Shown: in pieces, positions 12,501 to 25,436 of the stretch
Layout: each line of letters begins with the position of its first letter
Position numbering within the stretch: the first letter of the stretch is position 1
Assembly (NCBI GenBank): GCA_018697195.1
Contig: CM031857.1
Location: forward strand, 61,042,448 to 61,106,447
Length of the DNA stretch: 64,000 nucleotides
DNA from: Certhia americana
Lineage: Eukaryota > Chordata > Aves > Passeriformes > Certhiidae
Direction of reading: 5' to 3'
The notes under the pieces: generated by a model
Database searches by the model: none
What the model was told of the DNA's origin: nothing
What the model saw: only the letters and a program-made list of their open reading frames with translations
Made by a program: the position numbers and the translations under genes

Positions 12501-15500
12501 CGCTTGCTCTGCACACCAAGTTCTAAGTTCCCCAAGAGAAAAAACAAGGCAAACAAATTGCCATGTGTGATGTATGCTGCATCCCTTCCCAGACTCTTTT
12601 ACAGTACTTGAAGAAAAATGGGATTAATAGTGTTTTAGAGGCAGCCTCCTGGCTCCTCAAGGCAGGTTACAGGGTCTATCCCTTAAGCAGGCTGTGCTAG
12701 AAGGGAGGGCTCTCACTCTCTTCCGGGACCACTGTCAAGTCAGGTGATATTGATGGTCATTAGGAACCAGCTCACTGCTATTGCAGTACTAATCTCAGCT
12801 AAGGGCATCCTAACTAATGGCACTTCTTCTTACCATTTTAAACTGGAGCCAACTTTAGTTGTTAAGGTACCCTATGATTCCATTTTTAAGCTTTTTTTGG
12901 TTATAAAAAAGGGTTAATCAAAAAATTTAAATCAAATGAAAATGAAATTCTCATCTTCCTGTGATTTCAGAACCTCTCAATTATTCATAAATTATAGGGA
13001 TTTTTTTATTTAAATACCTTATGTCACTTTTATATTTTGCTAGTGAAAATGGCAGGTGACAGTACAGGATAAGCATAGAATATATTCAATGTAAATAAAA
13101 GACACAATAAAAGACACAGCAGAGTGAGGTTACACGATTAGGTCCTTATAATTTTTTATCTTAGAATTAAGCCAAAAATAATTAATCCAGGCATGATGAA
13201 CCATGTCACTGTTTTGCCTTTGATTCTCATACTATGAATTTGGCCATTGAAGATAGTGTTTGTATATGATTATGCTGTAAAAAAATCACAGTAGTTCAAA
13301 TCCATTAAACATGATAAATATCTGCTTATAAGGCTAAAATTTAAATCTGATGAGAGTATTTCCATGTTTAAAGTACATCATGCTCTTCCATACCATTGAT
13401 CTTAACATGAGTTCATTCAAATATTACAGATTTTCTTTGTTATTCCTCTCTTGAAAATTTTACAATAAAGAAAGATCACGTTATGAGAAGTTTTATTGGT
13501 TGTCATGTATCTTAAGCAACTTCAGAGTACTTGTTTAAATCATTTGAATGGGTCAAGACTTTGAAGTTTAAATAAGCTCTGAAGGGATGAAAGGATCAAG
13601 GACGAATTGCAGTTAATGATGTTTTCAAGCTCCCTCTTTAAGTGACTTTTATGAACAAAAAGAACTACAAAGATTTGCCTTTGAGTGAAGTACTTTCAAG
13701 GTTTATAATTGAAAACAAATGTACAAAACACTTTAGAATTAAATTAGGCATGCATATGAATATATTAAAATATGATTTCTTGAAACAGAACATCTGTACT
13801 TATCAGGTATACCGACACTGTAAGTAATTTAGTATTTCTTATTCCATTTTTATTTTGTGTTCATATTCTTTAAGTGAACCAAGGGGGAATTTTTTGGGTT
13901 GCAAAGCACACTGATCCTCTTACCAGTAAGTAGGGTGCTCATTCCTAGTGCCTGCTAATGAAGTCCTCTCCCCAAGAACTCTCTAACAAAAAGGCCGCCT
14001 CTCAGGGTGTTTGCAGGGGGAGTCACTTGAAATAGTTAAATATTGATTTCATACTGGTTACAAAATATTTTTTATATAAACTAAAATTTAAATTTTAAAC
14101 GCTGCAGAGATTATACATTTATACTTGGAACTGTAGTAAGAAAAGGACTAGATCACGTGGTCAGTGTGAGTCTGCTTCATGTGCAATCCTCAGATTAAGG
14201 TGGAGGAGCCTTACATAGAGACATTGATAAAAGAAGTTTTATTACCTTTAGTGCCAAAGTGAGTGAGAATGAACAGAATCTTTCCTAACACAATCTCTTT
14301 TCCAAAGAAGAGAGAGTGTGCTAAATGCTGAGGTGACCTGACAGAGGAGGATCTGAAAAATACACCAGTAGTGACAACGGGTTTTGAAATAAAGCAGAAC
14401 TGAAATACTACTAATAGATAGCTGAGAACCTTCCTTACAGTCATTGGGTTATCATCACTTGAGCCATGATAGATAATAAAACACAAAAATATTTTATATT
14501 CCCTAATTTGAAGTCATGACATCTCAAGAAGAAATTTCTGACTCTGACGATGACTTGTGAAGGAGGTAGTGGGGGCTAAATACTACAGTAACTTGAGGTT
14601 AAATTTTTCCTTTTACATAGGTATGGTTGTGGGTAATTCAATATTTGTCAGTGTAGAGTTATATTTAACTCCTCACTGGGTGATCAATGGGTGTGATTAA
14701 GAGTACCATATTTTCAGAGAAAAATTTGAGCTAGTGTGATCAGGTGTTCTTTGAGTGTTCGTTGTCATTTTTTTCTAAGTACGAATTTTTAGAAACCTTG
14801 TCTGGCTTTGGGGCTCACTGAAAGTACTGGGCAGAAGGAATCAATTACTGGTGTGTACACAGAGCTTTCTTGATCTGTGATCAAATTTTGCTGTGCAAAG
14901 AGAAGCAGGTGATAGGCAGGATGCAGAGTACTAGGATAACATTTTCCAGAGCACACGGTTTAGCTTTGATCAATTTTAAGAAGCTGCAGCTGTAAGGCTG
15001 ACATTCTTAGTTTGGTTATTTTAGTAACTGATCATTAAGTAGCTTCAGAAAGAATTTTACACTTCTATGATTTAAATTCCTGAATGATGAAATTGACTTA
15101 TTTTTCTAAATCTTCTGCATTCTGTCCTCCTTGTAACAGATTACATCTTACTAGCAAGATGGGCAATTTTGCAGTCTGCTCTTTACTTCAGATAGACCTA
15201 AAATGAACAGTTATTTTAGAATTAAGTAAGATGAAGGACAGCTCAAAGTAGAAATTATGTATCAAACCCTAAGCATTTAATATGCCGTTATAATCCATAT
15301 ATTTTTTAAATTACTCTGCAGAGATGCACATGAACTAAAGGAGGAAGTTCAGAAGTTCACTGGAGTGTGAGAGGTCTATGGAACTAGTGAATGTATATAT
15401 GATGGCATATGCATTTTGACAACTTCCATGTCCAACTACATTTGGTCAAAACCTTTTGGTCACCCATTGCACAGAATAGAAGAGGGAATATTTAACTTTT

Positions 15501-17120
15501 CAGTGCACAAACTGTGATGAAGTAGGAGGCCCTTGTAAATTAGCTTTTTAAACTAAACAGGCTTAAAACCTGGCTTTCAATCTGATTTATTTTCTGGGAA
15601 CACTTTCTAGAACAGTTCTGCTGCATGTCTGCAAAACTGTCAGTCAATCCCTGGCATGGGTATAGAGCATAAGATATTGGCAGGTGGCAGTATAGGTGAA
15701 GCTATCCCATTTTAAGGATGTGTCAGATTTTAATGACATGGTAGGGAGAGACTTCTTACACCAGATAACTTGACTGCAGACAAATAACAGAAAGAACTCA
15801 TGACCAAGCAAAGGGCATCACACAAGCCCTGATTTAAATAAGCTTCCTTCATGTCATAGTTTCTTTGGGGAGAACTTGCTGGAATAACCTAAAAAGCATG
15901 AGAGGTACTGAGGCAATAGTTAAGTAGTTGAGCTCAATCTCTTTGCTTGGTTTACCTTTGTTTAAAGAAATAGTCCTTTATACAGGTATAGCCCATGGTA
16001 CAAGTGAAGAATGCCATCTGTATTACATGTATCATTAAACCAAACTAACAAGATTGTACATAAATCTTTTGAGAGCTTGAAATCCCACTAGCACCCAAAA
16101 ATCATTTTTAAGATGAATATTATTCACTGTATTAAAATAGTGGAGGCTTGACAGAAAAATAGATTATTTTCTTCCTTCTTCTTGTAAAAACGACTGATAA
16201 TTACTTTTTTCAATACCACGAAAGAAACCAAAACAGGCAAATTAATTTTCTCCTTTCTTCTGGATGAGATTGCTGGTTTAAATTTAAACAATCAGACTAC
16301 AAGGACTGTGTATAAATTGGTAGTTGGATTGCTAAAAGCTGAAGATGAAGGACAGAATGGTCTTGTTTTGCTCCTGTCAGTCTAATATTGGCCCTCTTCA
16401 GGCATTAAAAACCTCCCCATGATTATCTTCCACACTAGAAATCGGCCAAGCATTATGCTTTGTTGTAGTTTTTATTTGCTTTTTCCAACAGATCTTTGGC
16501 TAAATTTTCTCTCTTCATCCCTTAGCACAAGCTGAGAGACAATGCTCACTACCAGATAATGTTGCTATTTTCATTAATTTGGGTGCAAATTTATTTTTTA
16601 AGTTCTTTACTGACGTCCTTTGATAAAATAAAACTTCTGTTTCTAATGATGTAATTTAATGGTCTGTGGAGTTAATTTAGCATCTGCCAAAGAGATGCAC
16701 AGACAGAGGTACATATGGAATTAGCAGCTAGGTACCTTTATCAGCTTCAAATATCTGAGCTAAAACAGTGCTTTTGCTTTAGTTCATTAACATTGGGAAA
16801 CACATCAGACATTTGATGTGCATTATTTTGCTTCCATTTACTTGCGTATTTGCCATTATATGTTTGACTGTTCAATATTTATAGCACAATACAAGATTTT
16901 ATTTGTTTCGGGTTTTTTTATTCTTTTGTCTTTGAAAACTCACTGGTTTGCAAGGAAATTATAGTGTGAACTCTGTAATCTACTGCAAAAGGTAAAATCT
17001 TTTGATTTTGTTAATTCTCTACTAGTATTCAAAAGAAATCAGAAATACATAATTTATTTCTGTTAATGCAATGTTTTTCCTCTGTTCTGAAACAGGCATG
17101 ATTGATCCATACAATTTTTT

Positions 17121-17122
<2 letters not shown>
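9501..17122. other. Long non-coding stretch
   Basis: About 7.6 kb with no recognisable coding sequence. Minus-strand frames at 9537-9749 and 9703-9930 overlap in different frames and could be remains of an unrecognised element; I cannot identify them. A GC-richer part lies near 12600-12850. A short tandem duplication of acatttatacattt is seen at about 11911-11945. Confidence 0.45.

Positions 17123-17150
<28 letters not shown>
17123..17150. repeat. Poly-T run (28 bases)
   Basis: An uninterrupted T run flanked by A/T-only words on both sides. It could be the complement of a retroposon poly-A tail, but no body was recognised. Confidence 0.85.
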
Positions 17151-17157
<7 letters not shown>

Positions 17158-20100
17158 GGTAGTATCTTATGCAAACAGATGTCCTGGACCTGCATTGTAT
17201 GCTTCCTTTTCAAGATGACATTGAAGGCAGAAGTTTTCCTAAGAGCCCAAGCAGGATATTAGGGATAAGAATAGCAATGTGGATAATTCATCATTAAAAA
17301 AATCAGCCTAACACTCACAATCAGATTTTATTAAAATGCAAAGCTGGCTATTCAGAATTTCCCCACAGACTGCAGGACTTTTGGTCCCTGCTACTGGTGT
17401 TTGGGACAAATGCTCCAAAGGTACATGAGCATGAGATTAATTGATATGAGACTGATGTGTACAGAATTAATTGATATGAGAGACTGAGAGATAGTCAATA
17501 TGAGCATAGAGATCTATGAAATAAATTAACTGATATTTTGGGAAAATCCAGTATCTCTTTGTGCTATCATCTGCACCCCATGGAAAGTATATATGGTGCT
17601 ATGTGGAAAAAAAAAATAAATTTGCTTTTAGCAGCCTTTTAACTCAACTGGGCTAGTTCTACCAGTAAACTGGCTAATATTAAAATGGCAGCTTTCTTCA
17701 AGCATCAAAACAGCAGGGAGGTCTAAAAAGATAAATAAATTTCAACGTTTTAGATGCTACATGAGAAAATTATTTATATTTTCAACTAAAACACTTGGCT
17801 TCTGAGTTGAAATAGATATATTTTAAGTAGAGAGGATTCATCACTACTTATAGTGTTTGAAATGAGTATTACAACTAACTGGTATGAGGGCAAATGTTTT
17901 GGAGAGAAAAGACTGAAAGCATGTTATCTTTTCAGGCTAATAAAACATCTTTCATACTGGCTGTACAACAAAAACATTCCGATGCCAAAAATCTACATAA
18001 TATCTAGTACATAGATGTTTTGGGCAGGTTGCTGCTCAACAGGAAAAAGAAAACAAGATAGTTAAATTAATTCCATTATTTGTTTTGTATTTAATTGATT
18101 TTGTTCTATTGTTTTGATAAAATTATACATGCTTTTAGAAATTAAGATATGTGAATTATATCTACTTTTGATCATATTGATAGACCCATTCATTTAAGTG
18201 GTTCTTTGGAAATGCTCAAATAAAAATGCATCAGAAGTCTGAAATTAACCTCCCAGATGAGTTTAATGAGATTAATGAGTCTGAGACGCCATAGGTGTCC
18301 TGAGTAATGGGTCCAAAGTAGTAAAACAGACCCACAGAAGCATGAAAGTAATTTATTCTAAGCATGGAAAATGATAAGATTTTGTTAATAGCTAGTATTT
18401 TGCTCTCTGTCATAAAGATAGATGGAGCATAGACATCAAAACAAATATTGTGATTTTACATGATTTACAGCTGGTTTATTTACCCATAGCTTACTGTTAC
18501 TGGGGTAATAAAGCTTCATAGGAAGAATACTGTAAAAAAGGAGACAATGTCCCTTCTCTTTCTATGACACATTCTTTAAGTTGTTGACCACTGCACTCTG
18601 GCCCAAGAAAGCAGCTTGGACATTTTGTTAGCATTAAGCAGGTTGTCCTAAACCAGACATGTGAATTTTCCATAAGTGGAAGGTGTACTGCATTTAAGTT
18701 ACTGCCCGCTCCTTCCCAGGAAGGATAAGATCAGAGGAGATAATATGGGGAGTTTTGTTTTTGTGAAGGCTGAGCAGTTTGTCTCACCATGAAGCACTGA
18801 TTCTCTGCATCATTAATTTAAACTTAAGAGAAAGTCAATTTGCTATTACTTTTTCTTCTTTGCTATATCCCATTTATTTAAGTAAAATCAATGTTGTAAA
18901 GAGGTGTATTCCATATTGTGTGTGAAGACTGTCTTTGTAAAACACTTTTCTAAGTAACACTTCCTGCTTATTTAATCCCTCTCATTTAGCTCTGGTCAGC
19001 AGAGGTATGCAACAAAGCATCTGTCCAAAAAGCTACTCAGAGAACACAGTTTACTTGGGAAAAAAAAACCCAAAACAAAACAAACACAAACCACAAAAAA
19101 AGAAAGAAGACAACAAATCTTCAAAACCAATAAAAATAACATTTAAACTCATTAACAGAAGTTTACATTTATATTTTTGCTGTCTTTTTTTTAAATGACC
19201 AGTGCCCAAAGAGACTTTATAGGTGTCTTTTCTGTGAGGGCAGTTTCACCTGAACTTGAAATTTTCTGACCATAAAAGAATGGGAAAAAAATTAACAAGT
19301 GTTATCTGATGATGACTTGTTCAGCAGTGCTGGGTTTTTTTCAGTACATTTCAGTTTTATGCACAGAAATGCTAAAACTCAGCACCATTGGTTTAAGACA
19401 CTGGGCAGTGGACTCACATAGAGACTGACACAGTTTTCACAGACCTTAATACAGTCAAGCTAGATTTTAATATCAGTCTGTAGCCTGGGAAATTAGGAAT
19501 GGAATGGACTCCAAGAGATTAGCACCTTCAGGGAGGCATGCATGTAAAAGTTGTCCCTTACAGGCAAATGTATAAACTTCTTTCCTTTTTCTTCAAATAC
19601 TCTCAGTAAATGGTATATTTCATGCTTCAAATATTTTTTCCTTTAAAGCATGTTCCCCAAATATTAGAGCTTGAGTAGTCTTTTTTCTTGATGTGTAGGC
19701 GTTACATGGAGTACTGTGTTCATCTGTTATCTAAATTAACACTCTTCTGCCCCAGAGCCTGTGATCCCCCCTCCACTCAGGCTTCTATTCCCAATGGTTT
19801 TGGATGACTCACTGTGACACTCTTCCCTCTCTAACCCATCCCATGCTTTTCACCTCTACTGGCTCTGCCTTGCTCCATTTACTCTTCTCATCCCCTCATC
19901 CTCAGGTCCAGCTTTTTGGTCTTCTCTGCTTGGTTTGTTATTCCTACCTCAATCTACCATACAGATACTAGCGAGTAAATACCAAGGGCATAACATGTAT
20001 AGGGGGAACTGCAATTATGGCTAAGATCTAGCATATGCTGCTTTTACAGCCTTAAGGGTTTGTTGGAATTCTATGACAGGAATGCTAACTTGGCGAAGAA

Positions 20101-23100
20101 GTGAGCAATCATCAAGAGACATCAAGAAGGGAAAGAAGATACTAGAAATGGGATTGTATGCGCCCCAAATGCAAATTATCTTTATTGGAGTTCTGGGAAT
20201 TACTGAAGATAAGAATAATTTCAGGGAGAGTCTCACTGAGCTTCTGCTGCCCTGTGATAGAGCAGGTCTAGCACAGATGAAACCTGCAGAAAACTGAGGT
20301 GATAACTCACAAGATCCTAATTAAGTGTGAACTCTGTTTCTTTTAAAGCTTAATGATTTTTTAGTATATAGATGACTATACTGATACATATCTAGGGCAA
20401 TTAAAGCACTATGCCATATTTCAAAGATGTTCTTTGTCAGCTTAGGGCAAGTAGATTTTTTTCTGTGGTATTTATTAGAAAACAGGCATGTTATTTTTCC
20501 TAATGTAAGCAAAACTAATTATTTTCCACCTATCTCCCACCAAGAGCTTCCTCATTCTATTCCGTTACAGTTAACTCTAAATAGATAAATTGTGGAATAG
20601 AACAGGATTTTAAAAAATGCATGAACACTGGCAAATCCTGAAATATAACCGCCATACATATAAAGTAATTTTTTTTTACTTTTCCCCTTCTAAAATAAAG
20701 GGATCATTTACATTGAGGCTCATCTTGAGTATAACTTAATAATATAGCTAAATATAACTAGATAATCACTGACTCTTAGAAAAAGTACTTAAAGTATGAC
20801 TACTAAGAAAATTACCACAGAATAATTATCTAAATTGATTATCTAAACAGTTATTATTCTGAGCTTGAATAATTCTGATTTATATAAAAAATTAAGAGCA
20901 TATTACACAGCAGTAAACTACACTATTTCAGACGTCCATTCCTCTTGAAGATATTTTTTCATGTACTGAAGTTAGAATGTAGGAGCAATGTCTTGTAGAA
21001 GGCAAAATTAAAAATAAGATCCTCTATCCATTATTTAGTATGTGGTTTATATTCTGATGAATTTAGCATCTGATAACTTGCCATCATTGTTGGAAATTGC
21101 TGACATGGATACAGATGAACTGATTTTGGTTCCTCTAAAAGCAAACCAAAGCAGATTTTGATATTTCATTAATGTTTTCAGCTTTGAATTTGAAAGTCTG
21201 ACCTCAAATTAGAAATTTGACCTCAAATCCCTGGCACATAATAACCATGGTGTATAGTGAAAATCAAGCTGAATGAATGAGAAAAAATATTGCCTCCCAG
21301 ATGCTGAACGCTGCTTATTCAGTTGAGAACGCCAGGTCAGTTTCCCCTGTTCAGAGCAAGGCAATACCAGCTGAAATACTTTAATTTGCTTTTAACCATG
21401 AACAAATTGATCTAATGAGACACTGCAAAATTGTATCTAATTGTTGTTAAGCATGGTCCTCAGACACAAATAAAATGTTCTCAATGTAACATTTATAACA
21501 GATATTTTACCCACAATGCTTTTCATTTTTTTCAATAACACCTAGAATTTTCCATGTCAGCTATGCACGGTGAAGAGGTTTTGGTGCCATACGGTTTGCA
21601 GAATCATCTGTGTACTCCAAGGACTGCCTTGATGTGCGCTCAAATGCAAACTTGTTTTGTGAAAGGTTAAGGGGGCAGAAATAAATATATCAGAAACTAA
21701 CTACTGATATTCCCAAATTGAATCTTGCAGCTGTTCATGTCAAATTCTTTTTGGTATTATTGGGGAAGACCATTTAACTTTAGAAGAAAGCTATAAGCCC
21801 TGTGATGATAATATGCTGTAGGCAACCAGAGAGAATATGTCTTACTTTGGAACAGAGTAATAATTTTCAGCTAACAGTAGAAATTTTTGGGGTTTTTTGC
21901 ATAAAACAAGATTCATCTTACAATAGTATGAAAAGTCACAACATCTCAGAGAATAATTGGGAAAAGAAATATTATTTTAAAAATTGAAGTCAAGAGGCTC
22001 TGGTTCTAAAAAGCAGTTTGCTATTCTATAGTGAACTCATCCTTCCTTCGTAGGAACTTCATTGCAACCATGTTCTTTTTCATAGATTTGTGGCTGGTTT
22101 TCTTTTTAGTCTTGTGAATTTTTTTATTATTTCCTGCAAAGAGCCTCATTTGCAGGAACTGCAGATTCTCTCTTCCATTTCCTCCATACCTGACTATGGG
22201 TGTAAGATATGAGGATTAAGCTTTCCTGCTTCTGGATGGAAAACCGTAACTCCTGGTTATTCAAATATTCCTATTTGAAATGGTAGAGATACAAATCTAA
22301 TTCTATCTCTTTAAAGGAATGATTAAGATTCACTTAATTTAGTCTTTCTTGTTAAGTAACAAGTAAGTAACAGTCTTACTCTGTTAACAGTTCATGGAGG
22401 CAAGCCATTCCAGAAGGCAGTGTTTTCAGGCAACCATAGAGCACAACTGCATGTGGAAGGAATCCATAAGGCTGTATTAGATTAGGCTTAATTTTTAGAG
22501 ATCTGCATTTGGCTATGATGAATCTCACCCTTGTTCCCAGAAAGATAATTACAGCCTGTGGATCTCAGGTAGATGAATAGAATTTTTGAGATGTATTTGG
22601 TACAATGGTTTAGTTGCAGCTAGAAATTACTGCCTGTTAATTGCTGTGCTCAGGTGTTGTTTGAAATGCATATTTGAGTCATCTATACACAACTGGAAAT
22701 ATGGCACAGGACCTACAAGAAATCCACTTCTGTTTGAAGTGGCAGCTGCAGTCTTGATGAGATATATGAGTCATCTCAAATGACACACTAGGTGAGTAAT
22801 CTTGAATATCTCCTAGTTTATAAATAAACACTTAGGGAGAAGTGATTTTCGGTCTTGTTATCTCTGTGGGGTAATTCATTTTAATTACAGATGCAGAGGA
22901 CTTTTACAAAAAGGAATGAGAATGTCAGTTTTTATCTTCCCTGTATAGCAGTGCAATCTGAGAGTGTTTGGATCTAAGTTTGAATCTCTTGAAGAAAAGA
23001 TTGGTTCTACATCTCTTTTTCTCTATCTAAGTGTTGAAATGGGTAACTTAGGCTATCATAAATAGGAAGGAAGAGAAGAAACCAGCTTGATTACCATTGT

Positions 23101-24235
23101 CTCTGAATTTGGAAAGAAATATACTGTAGTCTCTCCTCTGACTTTGAAATGACTACATATAATACCTTGAAACTACAAATTGCCCAATCCAGAGAGACCC
23201 TAAGGACTGAAGTAAGGAAAAAACTTAGAAAGCAGCATATACTCAGCACTTTTTAATAGACAGCCTAGACAACTTGGCACTCAGTATACCAGTCTGAAAA
23301 TTGAAATCTGAGACTTGTATTTTTCCCTGTGCTTTACATGGGGATGTTGAATATGCAATTTAGAATTCATATTCTGGCGTAGATGCCTCAATCTTATTTT
23401 GCACCGAGCACTATTTCTTCCTTCTCCAGTGGTTTTCTGCTTTTTGGATGAAGAAATACCTTTTGCACAACTTTGGAAAAGTGATGAAATGCAAACAATT
23501 GAATCTGACATCAGAATTGTATGCCTTAGTATAATGTAATTTTTACATGTAATTGATTTCAGTAAAATTTTGCTGAAGTAAAACAGGAAGGAAGGTTTCT
23601 CAGTTGCAATTGGCTATTCCTTAAATTTATACACTTTCAAAATTATTTTTTTTTTTTTATTTTTAAAGTTAAAATGCAAGGGTAAAGTTATTTGAATTTA
23701 AAGAAGATATTCTTCTGTTCCAAATTTGTCATACATTTGAGCCAAGTTGATATCTTGAAATGATAGCATCTTACCCATTTTCATGGCAATAAGCAGTGTT
23801 GATGTATCTAAAGCCATGACCATTCTTCCTCCTGCATTAATGCCAACAGTTAATATTACCAAGAATTTATTTTTCTTCTGTTCATATCATGAAAACGTTT
23901 TATTTTTTGTCCCTACTACTAACTGCCTAGCATCTCTTCCCCACCTTTCAGTTTTCTTCCAACTGAAACATAATGAATGAAAAAATTTGAATCAATTAAA
24001 AGTAATACAGTTGTCCAAAGAATGTGTTGATTTTCTGCCTTCCATTTCTCTTAATGTTTCTTTCTATCTTCTGATTTCTTTTATCTTTGTATCTTTCTCT
24101 TTTATGGCAGGGAAACGCATCTCTCTCGCATTCATCCCTTTACTTCAGCAGTGATTTTTCATTGCCTTCATAGCTGTTCTGTGAGGATTTGCAGCTGCAT
24201 TCCCATGACTCCTCTTCACCCTGGCAGCAAGTCAC
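17151..24235. other. Long non-coding stretch
   Basis: No supported gene. It contains a direct repeat of attaattgatatgaga at about 17435 and 17466, an A/C-only tract (19060-19101), and a pyrimidine-rich, GC-richer part at about 19735-19930. Frames up to 76 codons (for example 20073-20297 plus, 23281-23511 minus) lack recognisable features. Confidence 0.45.
19060..19101. repeat. A/C-only low-complexity tract
   Basis: 42 bp made only of A and C (aaac, caaacac and similar words), followed by A/G-rich sequence. The lysine/asparagine-rich frame read through it is a composition artefact. Confidence 0.75.
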
Positions 24236-24261
24236 TTTTTTTTTTTTTTTTTTTTTTTTTT
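24236..24261. repeat. Poly-T run (26 bases)
   Basis: An uninterrupted T run after 'gcaagtcac'. No associated element was recognised. Confidence 0.85.
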
Positions 24262-24939
24262 ACAATTCTTGCCTGCTTGTTGTAAGGGTTGGTGTCTCAT
24301 TACTAGTCTGTTGGTGTTTTTGTTAATTAGTAGAGACAATGCTAACTGAGGAGTCATTTTGTTAATAAGTGTGTTAAATCTCTAAATACATCCCATATGA
24401 AGTCAGCATTTTCTGCAATTAGAACATTTTCCCACTGAGCTGGCTCATGCAATTCATACAAGTTTGGTGCCTTCTGGCTTGTACTCTAACAGGCTACCAA
24501 GCACTAAAGTTTGGGTTTAGTGGCAAACTTGATGCTAAAAGCAGAGCAATTTCTGAAGCCTGAATGAAGAGTCAAGAAAAACTGGGTGAGCCTGACTCAT
24601 TCTTAAGTAAAAGTGGTGTGCTTCATGTCTGTTTTTGCAAATCACTTAAAATTCAGTGGTTGTCCAGAGATAGTTCAGACTAAGACAAAAAGCACTCTAT
24701 TCAGTTTTGTATTGATAACTGTCACCATACTACACTATTAAGGCATTAGACTGCTACTGCTACCATATTAAGGTATCCTTTAATTGGACCACAATTTCCT
24801 GTTACCATGGAGAACATCCTGGCACAGAGGAGCTCAGAATAAAGTTGAATGCTTTTCAGCATTTAAAATAGATAGCCTCAGTTTTGGAGTCTGTGTTTAA
24901 AATACTGCATAATCTTCTCTAGTTCATTTGTAGCGTGCA
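24262..24939. other. Non-coding AT-rich sequence
   Basis: No gene and no repeat family recognised. Confidence 0.45.
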
Positions 24940-25230
24940 ATCAGCAACACACTAGAGCTTGTAGGATATTAAAGGCTGAGAATAGGAGGTTAAAAGATGA
25001 TAAAGGCTTTCACCCAAGAGAAAAATGTGTGTGACAAAGGCAGAGCATCTTACCTGGCTGCTTCTTAACAAAGCAAACAACATCCCCAGGATGTGATTTA
25101 TCCCACCCCTAGCTAGACATCCAAACACCCAATAACCCTTTACCAACTAACCATGGAATGTGTTACTAACTATGTAATAGGCCATATATTCCAATTCTAA
25201 CTATGGAATATGCCAGATATTAACTCTTAG
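24940..25230 (-). mobile_element. Possible old LTR or unclassified dispersed repeat
   Basis: This block directly abuts a CR1 fragment and differs from the unique DNA around it. Its right part (about 25141-25222) has three imperfect units of roughly 25 bp built on taactatggaatatg, a layout seen in some LTR U3 regions. Read on the minus strand it looks LTR-like, but I could not match it to a known family or find clear TG/CA ends. Confidence 0.3.
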
Positions 25231-25243
25231 CTATAAATTAACT

Positions 25244-25436
25244 AAGAGAGGGAGAGGGGATCATCGGGAACCTTATTGCTTTCTACAACCCCTTAAAAAG
25301 GAGTTGTAATGAAGTGGAGGTCAGTATCTTCTCTATGGTAACAAGAGACAGGACAAGAGGAAATGGTCTCAAGTTGTGCCAGGGGAAGTTTAGGTTGGAT
25401 ATGAGGAAAAATTTCTTCACTGAATGGGTGAATATC
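25244..25436 (+). mobile_element. CR1 LINE 3' fragment
   Basis: The plus strand contains, in order, words characteristic of the CR1 3' region: accttattgctttctacaac, ggacaagaggaaatggtctc, tttaggttggatatgaggaa, and aaatttcttcactgaa. It stops before the terminal repeat, so both ends are missing. It is non-coding, and the 74-codon frame over it is a repeat shadow. Confidence 0.85.
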
